DNA of 64,000 bases. It comes from Solibacillus sp. FSL K6-1523 (GTDB taxonomy: Bacteria > Bacillota > Bacilli > Bacillales_A > Planococcaceae). Under the pieces are notes generated by a model. It saw only the letters and a list, made by a program, of their open reading frames with translations, was not told the DNA's origin and searched no databases. This document shows, piece after piece, positions 38,422 through 47,846 of this stretch. The stretch spans positions 1,910,001 through 1,974,000 of the forward strand of contig NZ_JBBOSU010000001.1 of the NCBI RefSeq assembly GCF_038005225.1. Direction: 5' to 3'. Both the position numbers and the translations under genes were made by a program. Within the stretch, counting starts at the first letter, position 1. The number at the start of each line of letters is the position of its first letter.

Positions 38422-38711
38422 GCACGGTCTAGTGGGTGCGTCAACCATCCTTGTGTACTCGACTTGTCGGGGCTTGTAGCACACGCCAGCAACGCTGAGT
38501 GGTGGCTTCTTTCGCAGGAAAGAACTGCTCTTTTTCGGAAGGGTGGTGCAAGTGGGCAAGCGATCATTCATCGCCAAGCCCAACCAAAAACAGTATTTGG
38601 GGAGCGTCTTTTGGATGCTTGTCACACAGAACGTCAAATTGGGCAAGGAAGACCTGTGTGATAAACTCAAGCCCCCACTGAAAAGCTTCATCTCAGTGGG
38701 GGTATGTTGAC
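38400..38711 (+). ncRNA. Predicted right-end guide RNA (omega/reRNA) of tnpB
   Basis: In IS605-type elements the tnpB 3' end and right end are transcribed as the guide scaffold, with the guide taken from the flank. Here bases about 38405-38487 are nearly identical to the relic copy at 57340-57420 although tnpB is deleted there, which fits selection or common origin for RNA rather than protein. The guide would begin at 38712. Confidence 0.6.
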
Positions 38712-38826
38712 CGAGGGGGGCTTATGCTAAACGAAAAGAAATATTAAGAAATTGAGGCAGTTCGTTGTTCCAATCGCAGCAAAATAACTTATAATTGAAT
38801 TATAAAGAATTGAAGGGGAAGTTAGT

Positions 38827-39771
38827 ATGTGGCGATTTTTTTTCATCATCATCTTTGTGTTAAGTCTTGCGGGATGCTCGGTAACGATTGATTCAAAAAA
38901 TAGTGAATCTAATAGTGATGAGCTAAGTCAAGAACAGCAACAAAAAGACGAAACGAACGGGACTGACTCCGTTGCTGAGCAAGACAGTGAACAAAATCAG
39001 GATTCCAATGGATTTATTGATTTACTTGAAAATGTATTTAATATAGACTGGTCCACTAGGGTTGATATAGAGGCGAGAGATGTAAGGTATTTAGCGTTGG
39101 GCGATTCCTTAACGAGAGGTGTAGGGGATGAAACGCAGGAATTCGGATACACAATCAGGCTTCAAAAGGAACTGGAAAAATGGCCAGCTGTTAAACAAGT
39201 TGAACTCGATAATCGTGGGAAAAATGGCCGACGCAGTGATCAATTATTAGGGCTCTTGCAAAAGGGGCATTATGATGAAGAAATAGCGGAGGCAGACTTG
39301 ATTACGCTGACACTCGGTGGTAATGATGTCATGAAAGTAGTAAAAAAGCATTTATTTTCAATGCAAAAATCAATGTTTGATAAACAGTTACCGAAATTTA
39401 TGGTCAATTATGAAGAAATTATGTCAGAAATTCGTATGAGAAATCCGGAAGTCCCGATTATTTTAGTTGGTTTTTATAATCCCTTCTCTATCATTGTTGA
39501 CGAAACTACACCATTCGATCCAATTATCCATGAATGGAATATAGAAATTGAAAAAATGGCGCAACAGGATGAAAATGCATGTTTTGTTTCGATTGAAGAT
39601 TTATTTACATCAAATGAGGACATGGTATATCATGTAGATTTCTTTCATCCGAACAGTGCTGGATATGATCGAATGACAAGACGAATTATTGAAACGATGC
39701 AACAATGTAATATTAAAGAAATGTCGGATGGTTTATTTGGTTTTGAGGAGTGGGAGAATGGGAATGAATAA
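38827..39771 (+). CDS. ypmR: SGNH/GDSL hydrolase lipoprotein (YpmR-like)
   Basis: ATG 38827 has AAGGGGAAG. The signal has lipobox LAGC (Cys17), then a Ser/Glu/Gln-rich linker to about residue 60. The SGNH domain shows block I LALGDSLTRG (Ser), block III LGGNDV (Asn) and block V VDFFHPNSAGY (Asp, His). It is a probable surface esterase or lipase. It overlaps ypmS by eight bases. Confidence 0.9.
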   Translation: MWRFFFIIIFVLSLAGCSVTIDSKNSESNSDELSQEQQQKDETNGTDSVAEQDSEQNQDSNGFIDLLENVFNIDWSTRVDIEARDVRYLALGDSLTRGVGDETQEFGYTIRLQKELEKWPAVKQVELDNRGKNGRRSDQLLGLLQKGHYDEEIAEADLITLTLGGNDVMKVVKKHLFSMQKSMFDKQLPKFMVNYEEIMSEIRMRNPEVPIILVGFYNPFSIIVDETTPFDPIIHEWNIEIEKMAQQDENACFVSIEDLFTSNEDMVYHVDFFHPNSAGYDRMTRRIIETMQQCNIKEMSDGLFGFEEWENGNE

Positions 39772-40336
39772 GTGGAAAATTGCATTTTTAATCCTAGCTG
39801 GAGCAATCATTTTCGCTGCAGCTGGACTTTTTTATTATGCTACGGCAGACGTTGAGCAGGCGATCATAAAGGATCCTGTGTTTCCAGAAGGCAATGTGCT
39901 AACAGTTGAAACGACTGTAAACGAATTTGAATCGATTGTTAAAAAGTATTTAGGGGAAGAATTGAAAAAAACGCCGATTCAATTGGAAATGGCGATTGAG
40001 GATAAAATTTATTTATATAGCACATTGAAGGTGTTTAATGTGGATTTGGCGATTCAAATGGATTATGATCCGGAAGTGAAAAACGGCAATATTGTTTTAA
40101 AGCAGACGGCTATCCATGTAGGGAAAGCAAATATTTCGCCAAAAACGGTGTTGAAGCTAATGAAAGACAATGTCGAATTCCCCCCTTGGATTACGGTTCA
40201 ACCAAATGATGAGCAAATTTATGTGGATTTATCACTGATTAATATTGCGTCGGGTTCAAGAGTACGTGCAAAAGAAATTGATTTAGCGAATGATAAAATC
40301 TTATTAGAAGTAATCATTCCGAATGATAAAAAGTAG
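39764..40336 (+). CDS. ypmS: YpmS-family membrane-anchored protein (DUF2140)
   Basis: ATG 39764 (MNKWKIAF) overlaps the ypmR stop; ATG 39758 is also possible. The 190-residue protein has a membrane segment at about 5-27 and a single extracytoplasmic domain of about 160 residues with no catalytic motif. Always next to ypmR in Bacilli, so the two probably work together at the cell surface. Confidence 0.9.
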   Translation: MNKWKIAFLILAGAIIFAAAGLFYYATADVEQAIIKDPVFPEGNVLTVETTVNEFESIVKKYLGEELKKTPIQLEMAIEDKIYLYSTLKVFNVDLAIQMDYDPEVKNGNIVLKQTAIHVGKANISPKTVLKLMKDNVEFPPWITVQPNDEQIYVDLSLINIASGSRVRAKEIDLANDKILLEVIIPNDKK

Positions 40337-40351
40337 GGAGGAAGTATAACA

Positions 40352-40888
40352 ATGACAACTCAGTTAGCAACATTTGCAGGAGGGTGTTTTTGGTGTATGG
40401 TGAAGCCTTTTGATGAGCAGCCTGGCATTAAGAGCGTATTATCTGGTTATACAGGGGGACATGTTGTAAACCCTACATATGAGCAAGTTTGTAGCGAAAC
40501 AACGGGTCATTTAGAGGCAGTGCAAATTGCTTTTGATCCGGAAATTTATCCATATGAGCAGCTCGTAGAATTGTACTGGACATTAATTGATCCAACAGAT
40601 GCAGGCGGACAATTTTTTGACCGCGGGCAATCGTATTCCACAGCGATTTTTTATGAAAATGAACAGCAAAAGGACATTGCAGAGGCGTCAAAAGCTCGTC
40701 TTGAAGCGAGTGGGAAATTTCGTGCACCGATCGCTGTGAAAATCCTTCCAGCAAAAACATTTTATGAGGCGGAAGAATACCATCAGCATTATTATAAGAA
40801 AAATCCAGCACATTACAACCGATATTCAGTCGGCTCAGGCCGCGTAGCATTTATCGAAAAGCATTGGGGGCAAAATGAACATGAATAA
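40352..40888 (+). CDS. msrA: Peptide methionine-(S)-S-oxide reductase
   Basis: ATG 40352 has GGGAGGAAG. The 178-residue protein has the active-site GCFWCM (Cys13) and the conserved [28 protein letters not shown] segment. It repairs S-sulfoxides of methionine. It overlaps msrB by eight bases. Confidence 0.96.
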   Translation: MTTQLATFAGGCFWCMVKPFDEQPGIKSVLSGYTGGHVVNPTYEQVCSETTGHLEAVQIAFDPEIYPYEQLVELYWTLIDPTDAGGQFFDRGQSYSTAIFYENEQQKDIAEASKARLEASGKFRAPIAVKILPAKTFYEAEEYHQHYYKKNPAHYNRYSVGSGRVAFIEKHWGQNEHE

Positions 40889-41309
40889 AGATCAACGCTT
40901 AAAAGAATTAACACAAATGCAATATTATGTAACACAGCAGCAAGGAACAGAGCCACCCTATCAAAATGAGTTTGATCAGCATTTTGAAGAGGGCATTTAC
41001 GTAGACATCGTATCCGGGAAGCCATTATTTAGCTCAAAGGACAAGTATGATGCAGGCTGCGGTTGGCCCGCTTTCACAAAGCCATTAGATGCACCTGAAG
41101 TATCGGAACATGTAGATAGTTCACATGGCATGCGCCGAGTAGAAGTGCGCAGTAAAACGGCTGATTCGCATTTAGGACATGTTTTCCCAGATGGACCACA
41201 ACAATATGGGGGCCTACGTTATTGTATTAACTCGGCAGCCTTACGCTTTATTCCAGTATCAAAATTGCAAGCTGAAGGTTATGGGGAGTATGTAGCTTAT
41301 TTTAAATAA
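40881..41309 (+). CDS. msrB: Peptide methionine-(R)-S-oxide reductase
   Basis: ATG 40881 (MNKDQR) has GGGGG ten bases upstream; ATG 40875 is an alternative. The 142-residue protein has [14 protein letters not shown] and [11 protein letters not shown] with the catalytic Cys. The two CxxC zinc pairs of other MsrBs are absent. It completes repair of both methionine sulfoxide forms together with msrA. Confidence 0.96.
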   Translation: MNKDQRLKELTQMQYYVTQQQGTEPPYQNEFDQHFEEGIYVDIVSGKPLFSSKDKYDAGCGWPAFTKPLDAPEVSEHVDSSHGMRRVEVRSKTADSHLGHVFPDGPQQYGGLRYCINSAALRFIPVSKLQAEGYGEYVAYFK

Positions 41310-41352
41310 TATAAAACTTCTATCTGTGGGGATTTTACTGCGGAGGAATAGA

Positions 41353-41390
41353 AAAAAACTTACGAAATGGCGCCATTTCGTAAGTTTTTT
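41353..41390. terminator. Rho-independent terminator
   Basis: A near-perfect 18-bp stem AAAACTTACGAAATGG / CCATTTCGTAAGTTTT is followed by Ts, 45 bases after msrB. Confidence 0.9.
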
Positions 41391-41427
41391 GATGTGAAGA
41401 GCATATTGAATTTATCCAGTGAATACA

Positions 41428-41672
41428 ATCAATTACACCTTGGCGTAATTGCGTCCAGATTTTTTCGAGCTCGCTCACTAGGGATGTTAGCCTAAGTTCG
41501 TCGCGTCCATGCGACAACGGCTAACTGACCTGCATCACGCAGGCCTCCTTAAAAATCTGTGACATCCGCCGGGGCTTCACTTAATTCAGCCGGGGTTTGA
41601 ACCCCGCTGAATAGACTTGCCTTTTTGGCATTCATCCCCACTTATAGAAGTAGGGGATGAATGCTGAATTAA
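41428..41672 (-). repeat. Modular hairpin repeat, copy R6 (rearranged modules)
   Basis: The minus-strand copy starts TTAATTCAGC one base after the MCP stop and closes its outer stem with GCTGAATTAA. The paired hairpins are placed inside the CAGATTTTT arm instead of before it, with new stem sequences: GTCGCATGGACGCGAC and CCTGCGTGATGCAGG, and GTTAGCC / GGCTAAC around the first. It ends CAATTACGCC-type hairpin plus GAT. Confidence 0.9.
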
Positions 41673-41673
41673 G

Positions 41674-43452
41674 TTAGATTTTAAATTCATTCACAACACT
41701 TCTTAAATCATCTGCCTGTGATGCAAGTTCCACTGCTGAGGCGTTAATTTGCTGCATAGAAGCAGACCCTTGTATCGCTGCAGAGGCACTTCTTTCCGTA
41801 TTCGACGCAGTATTTTCTGCAATCGCTGTAACGTGAACGAAAGAAGCTGTTACATCATGACTATTTAATAGGGTATGCTCAATTTGCTGAACCATATGGC
41901 TTAAAATCGTCGATGTTGTTTCTGTTTGTTTCAAAATATTTTGAAGAGAATCTGTCGTTTCATTTGTTACCTCGACACCACGAATAACGGTTTGCACGCC
42001 AGTAACATTTTGCTCGATAATCGAACTAACTTCACTTTGAATCGAGCCGACAATCGTTGTAACTTTGCTCGCAGCCAGTTGCGATTGCTCGGCTAATTTC
42101 CGAACCTCATCTGCTACCACTGCAAATCCACGCCCATGCTCACCAGCTCTTGCCGCCTCAATCGCTGCATTTAATGCTAGTAAATTCGTTTGTTCTGCAA
42201 TGGCTGTTATTGTACCAATAATCGATGTGATGTCCGCTGACTTGCGACCTAAAGCTTCAACAGTAGCCGATGTAGTAGCCATTGTTTCTTCTATATCTTG
42301 CATGACATTGGACGATTGTGTAACGGATTGACTGCCAATGTATGCTGCATTTTTCATCTCAATCGATGCTTGCTGTACTTCTTGTGCTTTTTTCGTTAAC
42401 TCGTGCATCGAATGTTCGAGCTTGTTCATTTCGTTTGCTGCCACACCAATACTCGTCATAATCTCTGTACTATCATTGGCGATATCCTGTGTCGAATTGG
42501 CAATGGAATCAATTGTGTGTGAGTTTACATCGGCTAAAGCCATCAGCTCCTGAGAACTACCCGACACATTTTCTGCTAAGTTTGATACACGTTTCACTAA
42601 CGTCGAAATCGAATCAATTAAAATATTTGTTGAATCCGCTATTTGCGCAAATTCGTCTTTTGTTTTGACTTGTACACGGCGTGTTAAATCACCACCAGCT
42701 TGCGCAATATCTAAAATCGAATGATTGATGGCATATGTATTCCGGCGAATCGATTTAGATAGAACGATACTTAATGAGATCGTAATGAACATGGCAATTG
42801 CGGATAAAATGAAAAATGATATTTTCGATGCAAGCGCAAACGCTTCCAAATTTAAAATCGTTTTCTCATTATTTTGCTGTAATAAATGGATTAGCTTTTC
42901 TGTATTTTCATCGATATAATTTTTGAAATTTTGACTTCCGCTATTTTTAAAAATACTTGCCGCATTTTCATACCCATATTTTTGACGCACTTCAATCGTC
43001 GTATTAGAATAGGAAATATAGTTCGCATAGAATTGTTGAATTGCGCTTGCTGCCTTGGATTCCTCTTCTCGATTTTCAAGGGAAGTAATAATTGCTTCTA
43101 AATTCGTATCAATTAGTGATTTTGTATTTTCAAATGCTTGTAAATATTTTTCGTCACCTGTAATTAAAAATGTTTGTTCATGACTGGTAAGCTTTGCAAT
43201 ATCACTAGCTAAACTGTTGATTTGCATTTGTTCTTTTAAGTTTTCATCGGCAAAATCCCTTAGACTATTTTGCAAATTTGTAATATTAATATACGATAAA
43301 ATTTGCATGGCGATAATGATTGCCAATAATGTGGAGAAACTTAAAATAATCCTACCACGAATGGAATGAAAGAAAAAAAACTTTACATTCGTTTTTTTAG
43401 ATGCTTTCTTGCTTTTTCCACCTTGATGCTTAATTTTCCTTCTCTTAAGCAA
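41674..43452 (-). CDS. Methyl-accepting chemotaxis protein
   Basis: TTG at 43452 has GGTGAG upstream; a TTG at 43479 in the same frame would add nine residues. The protein (about 590 residues) has a basic N-terminus, membrane helices near 35-55 and 215-235 around a helical sensor domain, a HAMP segment, and the signalling hairpin [20 protein letters not shown]. It signals through CheA/CheW; the ligand is unknown. No C-terminal CheR-binding pentapeptide is seen. Confidence 0.92.
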   Translation of the reverse strand: MLKRRKIKHQGGKSKKASKKTNVKFFFFHSIRGRIILSFSTLLAIIIAMQILSYINITNLQNSLRDFADENLKEQMQINSLASDIAKLTSHEQTFLITGDEKYLQAFENTKSLIDTNLEAIITSLENREEESKAASAIQQFYANYISYSNTTIEVRQKYGYENAASIFKNSGSQNFKNYIDENTEKLIHLLQQNNEKTILNLEAFALASKISFFILSAIAMFITISLSIVLSKSIRRNTYAINHSILDIAQAGGDLTRRVQVKTKDEFAQIADSTNILIDSISTLVKRVSNLAENVSGSSQELMALADVNSHTIDSIANSTQDIANDSTEIMTSIGVAANEMNKLEHSMHELTKKAQEVQQASIEMKNAAYIGSQSVTQSSNVMQDIEETMATTSATVEALGRKSADITSIIGTITAIAEQTNLLALNAAIEAARAGEHGRGFAVVADEVRKLAEQSQLAASKVTTIVGSIQSEVSSIIEQNVTGVQTVIRGVEVTNETTDSLQNILKQTETTSTILSHMVQQIEHTLLNSHDVTASFVHVTAIAENTASNTERSASAAIQGSASMQQINASAVELASQADDLRSVVNEFKI

Positions 43453-43555
43453 AAAACTCACCACTTTCTGAAAAATCAATATTTTACTATCTTACTATAT
43501 AAGCTTCACAATTAATACGTTTTATTGTAATAAATGTAAACTTGGAGGAATATTA

Positions 43556-43780
43556 TTGGGTAAATCATTTTATCACTATGTTTTAACGTTTCGAGGGGGA
43601 GAATGGTCTGACGAAAAGACTAGATTTTCGGAAGGGATGTTCATTGAACCTGGATTTCCGAAATACTCTGAAAGTTTTGAAGAACTTTCGACCTATATCG
43701 AATTGCAGTCTAATGAGTATTTGACAATATCTGCATTCGATGAACTCTGGGATTTATATGCGCAAAAGTATGATGTATAA
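43556..43780 (+). CDS. YozE-family small protein (UPF0346)
   Basis: TTG 43556 has TTGGAGGAA. The 74-residue product has [10 protein letters not shown] at the N-terminus and [11 protein letters not shown] at the C-terminus, the conserved parts of the YozE SAM-like helical fold. Function not known. Confidence 0.88.
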   Translation: MGKSFYHYVLTFRGGEWSDEKTRFSEGMFIEPGFPKYSESFEELSTYIELQSNEYLTISAFDELWDLYAQKYDV

Positions 43781-43937
43781 CGAGTTGTGCATAGTTAATA
43801 AAAGAGATGGGTATATAAAGGGAGGGAAGGAGTAGATTTGATAAATAATTTAGTAAAGAAAGACGTCTAACGATTGAATACCTATGCGAAAAAAAGTATA
43901 ATTTATAATGAGTAACTAAAGAAAAGAGGTAATGTTA

Positions 43938-44645
43938 ATGAGCATTCATATTAATGCAAAACAAGGTGAAATTGCAGAAATCGTTTTACTACCAGGAGAT
44001 CCACTTCGCGCAAAATATATTGCAGAAACATTTTTAGAGGATGTTGTTCAATATAATGAAGTTCGAAATATTTTAGGTTATACAGGTACATACAAAGGGA
44101 AACGCGTATCTGTTCAAGGAACTGGGATGGGTGTTCCATCTTTCTCAATCTATGCAACAGAATTAATGCAAGAATATGGCGTAAAAAAACTAATTCGTGT
44201 AGGTACTTGTGGTGCCATCCAAAAAGACGTAAAAGTACGTGACGTTATTATTTCGCAAAGCTCCTCTTCAGATTCAAACATGAACCGTGTTATTTTTGGC
44301 GGCAATATCGACTTCGCACCAACAGCGGACTTTGACTTATTGTTAAAAGCTTATAACGCTGGTAAAGATGCAGGCTTAAACTTAAGAGTCGGCAATACTT
44401 TCACAGCGGACATGTTCTACTCAGATGAAGAACAAAATGAGAAATTAGCAAAATATGGCGTATTAGCTATTGAAATGGAAATTACAGCACTTTACACATT
44501 AGCTGCAAAATTCGGCCGTCAAGCATTAGGAATTTTAACTGTATCAGACCACATCCTTACAGGTGAAGTAACAACTTCAGAAGAACGTCAAACGACTTTC
44601 AATGACATGATGGTGGTAGCTTTAGAAGCAGCTATTCAAGACTAA
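43938..44645 (+). CDS. deoD: Purine nucleoside phosphorylase, DeoD type
   Basis: ATG 43938 has AGAGGT. The 235-residue protein has [13 protein letters not shown] (phosphate/ribose site), [16 protein letters not shown] and [13 protein letters not shown] (Glu residues near 178-180), and the catalytic Asp in LTVSDH. It splits purine nucleosides with phosphate. Its 3' end is repeated in diverged form at 46908-47024, consistent with an integration site. Confidence 0.96.
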   Translation: MSIHINAKQGEIAEIVLLPGDPLRAKYIAETFLEDVVQYNEVRNILGYTGTYKGKRVSVQGTGMGVPSFSIYATELMQEYGVKKLIRVGTCGAIQKDVKVRDVIISQSSSSDSNMNRVIFGGNIDFAPTADFDLLLKAYNAGKDAGLNLRVGNTFTADMFYSDEEQNEKLAKYGVLAIEMEITALYTLAAKFGRQALGILTVSDHILTGEVTTSEERQTTFNDMMVVALEAAIQD

Positions 44646-44715
44646 TAATACCAAGGATTTATGAGTTGTAGATATTGGCGAGAGACCAAAAGAGACCAAA
44701 GTGATTTTTCACAGG

Positions 44716-44835
44716 TTATCGAAAAGGTCGCTCGCTTTTTTGCTCTCTATCAATGTTTGAATAGGTGTTTATTGCTTCACAAATGTTAACATGACCAAGC
44801 TGTTCTTGAATGGCTTTAATGTTTAGCCTACGTCC
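44716..44835 (-). pseudogene. Tyrosine integrase C-terminal remnant
   Basis: The minus-strand frame reads GRRLNIKAIQEQLGHVNI then INTYSNIDREQKSE to a stop, the end of a phage-type integrase with the LGH histidine and the nucleophile Tyr. A frame slip near the stop and the missing N-terminus mark it as a relic. It converges on deoD, the usual layout next to an attachment site. Confidence 0.7.
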
Positions 44836-44883
44836 CCAAGAAGACGATAAAGTGTTATAATATTGTAAGTTTAGGAGGGGTAA

Positions 44884-45405
44884 GTGGTGGAAGAAAAGTT
44901 TAAGTCTACTTTACAAGCGATTATTAAAGGAACAAAGGATTATAAAATTACTTGGGAATACCTTTCAGATGGTTACTATGACAATATTGAAGCTTGTTAT
45001 GATAGAAAATTTAAATATGATGATAGAAAATTTAAAATGTCTTTTGATTCAGGATTCGAAGTGGCATATGAAGGATTATTATTTTTACTATTATGTATCG
45101 ATGTAAAGTCTAAAAAACGAAAGAAAAAGAAGAACAAATCTAATGATAATAAACATATCTTATATGATGTTGAAGAAATGTTTGAATTACGAATCTATCC
45201 ATATGATGTAAGAGATAAATCGATTATTGAAGCTATTGATTTTGATTTTGAATCTACTTTGCTATTGTTTAACTCATTGGAAGAAAAGTATGAGCAAGAG
45301 CTTCAGCAATTATATTCTCTTGCGGCGGGCAGTGCTAGTGGGGCAGACCGAGTTATGGATAAAATTATAAATGAATTAGGAAATGAAAAAAACTTACCTG
45401 TTTAA
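44884..45405 (+). CDS. Hypothetical protein in the deoD island
   Basis: GTG 44884 or 44887 follows AGGAGGGG. The 172-173-residue protein is soluble and charged, with a duplicated YDDRKFK/YDRKFK segment (about 38-52) and a Lys-rich loop (KSKKRKKKKNKSND, about 77-90). It ends in a helix. I do not recognise a family. Its own terminator follows. Confidence 0.65.
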   Translation: MVEEKFKSTLQAIIKGTKDYKITWEYLSDGYYDNIEACYDRKFKYDDRKFKMSFDSGFEVAYEGLLFLLLCIDVKSKKRKKKKNKSNDNKHILYDVEEMFELRIYPYDVRDKSIIEAIDFDFESTLLLFNSLEEKYEQELQQLYSLAAGSASGADRVMDKIINELGNEKNLPV

Positions 45406-45412
45406 GAATTTT

Positions 45413-45444
45413 AGCACATCACTAATTTGTGGTGTGTTTTTTTT
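45413..45444 (+). terminator. Rho-independent terminator
   Basis: CACATCAC pairs with GTGGTGTG and is followed by eight Ts. Confidence 0.85.
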
Positions 45445-45539
45445 ATTGAACCTCCCCCTATCTCAAATATTGGAATTGTGTTAACATATATTTGAATATT
45501 TCAACTTTAGAGAATATAAAGGAAGTGTGATCATCACAT

Positions 45540-46883
45540 ATGAAAAAGTTAATAAAACCATTGATTAGTGTTATTGCTATTGGTGCGCTCTCGCTATCTA
45601 TAAGCACGGATAAACATGTATTAGCTAATGATATTGCAAATACATGTGAGTATGATTCGGCATCGAAAGTAAACCCTGATTTTTCCACAATGAACTGTTT
45701 GTTAACCGAAACAGCACTGAAATATAATGTTCCACCTGAAATTGTGAAGGCAATAGCTGAAGGGGAAAGTGGAAATTGGCGTCATTTTGATATGAATGGT
45801 GAAGCGATTGTGACAGCTGATAATGGAATTGGCGTTATGCAAATTACAAATCAAGCGGGCTACAATCAAGATCGACTAAAAAGCGATATTGTCTATAATA
45901 TTCAAGCTGGTGTAGAGACGCTAGATAATATGTTTAAGCGGAAGGATTTGCCTAGAATCAACGGTGGGGAAAGAGATGTTTTGGAACATTGGTACTTCGC
46001 TATCATGGCTTATAACGGCACTAAGCCAGTAAATAGTCCAATTTTCCAAGCAACGGGTGAAAGAAATGCAAATGCCTATCAAGAGAGGATTTTCCAGATT
46101 ATCGATGAAATGGGGTTAATAGACTTAACAGAGTTGCCTTTTTCACGCGATCATTTTCAATATGACTCTAACAGCACAGAAAATATTAAATTTTCAGCGA
46201 TGACCTATGATTTTGATTTACCATTAACAAAATCAAAGCATTATTTTGAAACAAGTAAAAAAGTTAGTGCAACAACTAATGTAAAAATTAGGACAAGGCC
46301 TACTACGGATAGTCCTTCTATGGGTACATTAAGTGAAGGTGAAATTGTTAGCATTACGGGTCCTTTTGAATATGAAGAAGCAGCAACGAAGAAAAACCAT
46401 TTTGTTTGGTATCCTGTGAAAAGAAATGATGGGACAAAGGGGTATGTAGCATCGACGTATTTAAACTACGCAACAGCAACGTCAACACCAAAGCCATTAC
46501 CACCAGTTACCTCTGCAAGAAATGACGTAGTAGTTGTCGATGGTGGGAAAGTAGTAAACGGCAGGACACTTGTGCCTATTCGTGTAATTTCCGAAGAGTT
46601 TCGTTCAAAAGTAGATTGGAATCAAAAGTCAAAAACAGTAACAATTAATGACGGTACAAGCGAAGTTGTTTTAACTGCAAATTCTAAAAAGATTACAGTT
46701 AATGGTCAACCAAAGATCATTGATGTTCCAGTTCGAGTTGAGAATGGAAAGACTCTCGTTCCTTTAGTTGTTGCTAGTCCAAGCGGATCAAAAGCTTCAT
46801 GGGATCAGAATAAGAAACAAGCTAGTATTTCATTTAATGGCAAAACTGTTATTGTCAATGTCAATCCTAACAATCAAAATTAA
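45540..46883 (+). CDS. Secreted lytic-transglycosylase-like protein with SH3 and copper-amine-oxidase N-domain-like modules
   Basis: ATG 45540 has GGAAGTG. Residues 1-30 form a signal peptide. Residues about 55-200 resemble an SLT lysozyme-like fold (ALKYNVPPEIVKAIAEGESGNW with the probable catalytic Glu, then GIGVMQITN and YFAIMAYNGT). Residues about 237-315 form an SH3b domain, and 325-445 a PF07833-type stalk domain with NGRTLVPIRVISEEF. It probably binds and cuts peptidoglycan outside the cell. It lies inside the deoD island. Confidence 0.85.
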   Translation: MKKLIKPLISVIAIGALSLSISTDKHVLANDIANTCEYDSASKVNPDFSTMNCLLTETALKYNVPPEIVKAIAEGESGNWRHFDMNGEAIVTADNGIGVMQITNQAGYNQDRLKSDIVYNIQAGVETLDNMFKRKDLPRINGGERDVLEHWYFAIMAYNGTKPVNSPIFQATGERNANAYQERIFQIIDEMGLIDLTELPFSRDHFQYDSNSTENIKFSAMTYDFDLPLTKSKHYFETSKKVSATTNVKIRTRPTTDSPSMGTLSEGEIVSITGPFEYEEAATKKNHFVWYPVKRNDGTKGYVASTYLNYATATSTPKPLPPVTSARNDVVVVDGGKVVNGRTLVPIRVISEEFRSKVDWNQKSKTVTINDGTSEVVLTANSKKITVNGQPKIIDVPVRVENGKTLVPLVVASPSGSKASWDQNKKQASISFNGKTVIVNVNPNNQN

Positions 46884-46907
46884 TCTAGCCTATTAACTAA
46901 CGAGAGA

Positions 46908-47024
46908 AAGATAACGCTTATTTCAAAAGCTGATCATATCATAACAGGTGGGGTAAAAACTTCTAAAAAACGTCAAACTACGTTCAAAGATATGATCGTT
47001 GTTGCGTTACAAGCGGATATTTAA
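46908..47024 (+). pseudogene. deoD 3'-end fragment (deoD')
   Basis: The frame reads ADHIITG, KKRQTTFKDMIVVAL and stops, matching the last 35 codons of deoD ([21 protein letters not shown]) with clear divergence. No start or upstream enzyme part exists. It marks the far end of a segment inserted at deoD. Confidence 0.8.
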
Positions 47025-47047
47025 GAATAGCAGTGTTTTCAAGGGTT

Positions 47048-47180
47048 TTAGAGGTTAATTCCTAATTTGATTTTAAGGGCAAGCGACCAAAAAGCGACCA
47101 ACTTTATAAAAGTGGTTGAAAAATATCGCTTGCTCTTTTTTGTTCTCTGTCGATGTGACTTTGTGTGTTCAATAGGGTGG
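47048..47180 (-). pseudogene. Second integrase C-terminal remnant
   Basis: The minus strand reads, across one stop, THKVTSTENKKEQAIFFNHFYK, like the tail of a phage integrase (NTYSHVTS..KKE). As at deoD, it converges on the deoD fragment. The catalytic part is lost. Confidence 0.5.
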
Positions 47181-47411
47181 TCCATATAGGGGAAATATGG
47201 ACCACCCCTGCAAGGACGTAAAAAAATAAGTAAAGCGGGTGAATAGCTAGTGATGGCTCCTCCAGCTGACACAGTGGCGACGATCGAAAATGAAATTAAC
47301 GAGCGACATGAATCGTTTTCTGTGAATTAAGTGAATCATTTTGCTATAGGGGGTGAATGATAATACAGTAAATAACAGTTTATTCACTGATGCTTAGAAA
47401 GGGAATTTGAA

Positions 47412-47585
47412 ATGGAAAAAGAGAAGATTATTGAAAGATTAAGCGATATTAGATACGAGTTAATGAAAAGAGAAAATGAACTATTTGAAATTTATGGATT
47501 TGAACCAAATAGCCCTGGTGCGATTTTATCCGATATTTCTTATCATGTTGCAAACCTTACTGAAAATATAAAAACCAATTATTAA
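47412..47585 (+). CDS. Small hypothetical protein (57 residues)
   Basis: ATG 47412 has AAAGGGA at good spacing. The peptide is mainly helical and charged, with no signal. I do not recognise it; the base use resembles the neighbours. In the gaps 47181-47411 and 47586-47846 I see only one short open tail (about 47253-47330) and no other gene. Confidence 0.55.
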   Translation: MEKEKIIERLSDIRYELMKRENELFEIYGFEPNSPGAILSDISYHVANLTENIKTNY

Positions 47586-47846
47586 CCTTTTAGTCGAAAC
47601 TGACTGTAACTAGCAAAGTGTAACAGGATTTTAAAGGGGTTTGACGAGATTGTGAGAAGAGCTGGAAGTGCTATTTACATAGGCGATTCAATCTAAAGCA
47701 TTAGGGTTCAATTATGTAGTTGCGTCCATTATGCCTGAATTTTTCCTAGGGGGCTAAATGAACTTTGTTTATGTATGCAAGCCATTAACATAATTTCAAA
47801 TCGATAGCCATATAAAATTAGATACAAACAATAAAAGGATGGTTTA

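Larger units (their letters stand above)
36908..38711 (+). mobile_element. IS200/IS605-type element with tnpB only
   Basis: The left end (about 36908) shares TTTTTATC-n-TTnTCCGACAGAAGACTCC and a folded segment (GACTCCCACTT...AAGTGGGAGATG) with the reverse-oriented relic near 57640. The right end has the hairpin CCCCCACTGA / TCAGTGGGGG (38672-38702) and ends at GTTGAC (38706-38711), after which the two copies diverge. No tnpA is present, so movement would need one in trans. The left boundary is approximate. Confidence 0.8.

Noticed and set aside
38464-38681. Short frames after tnpB
   Set aside because: They fall in the predicted guide-RNA region and right-end hairpin; the relic copy does not keep these frames.
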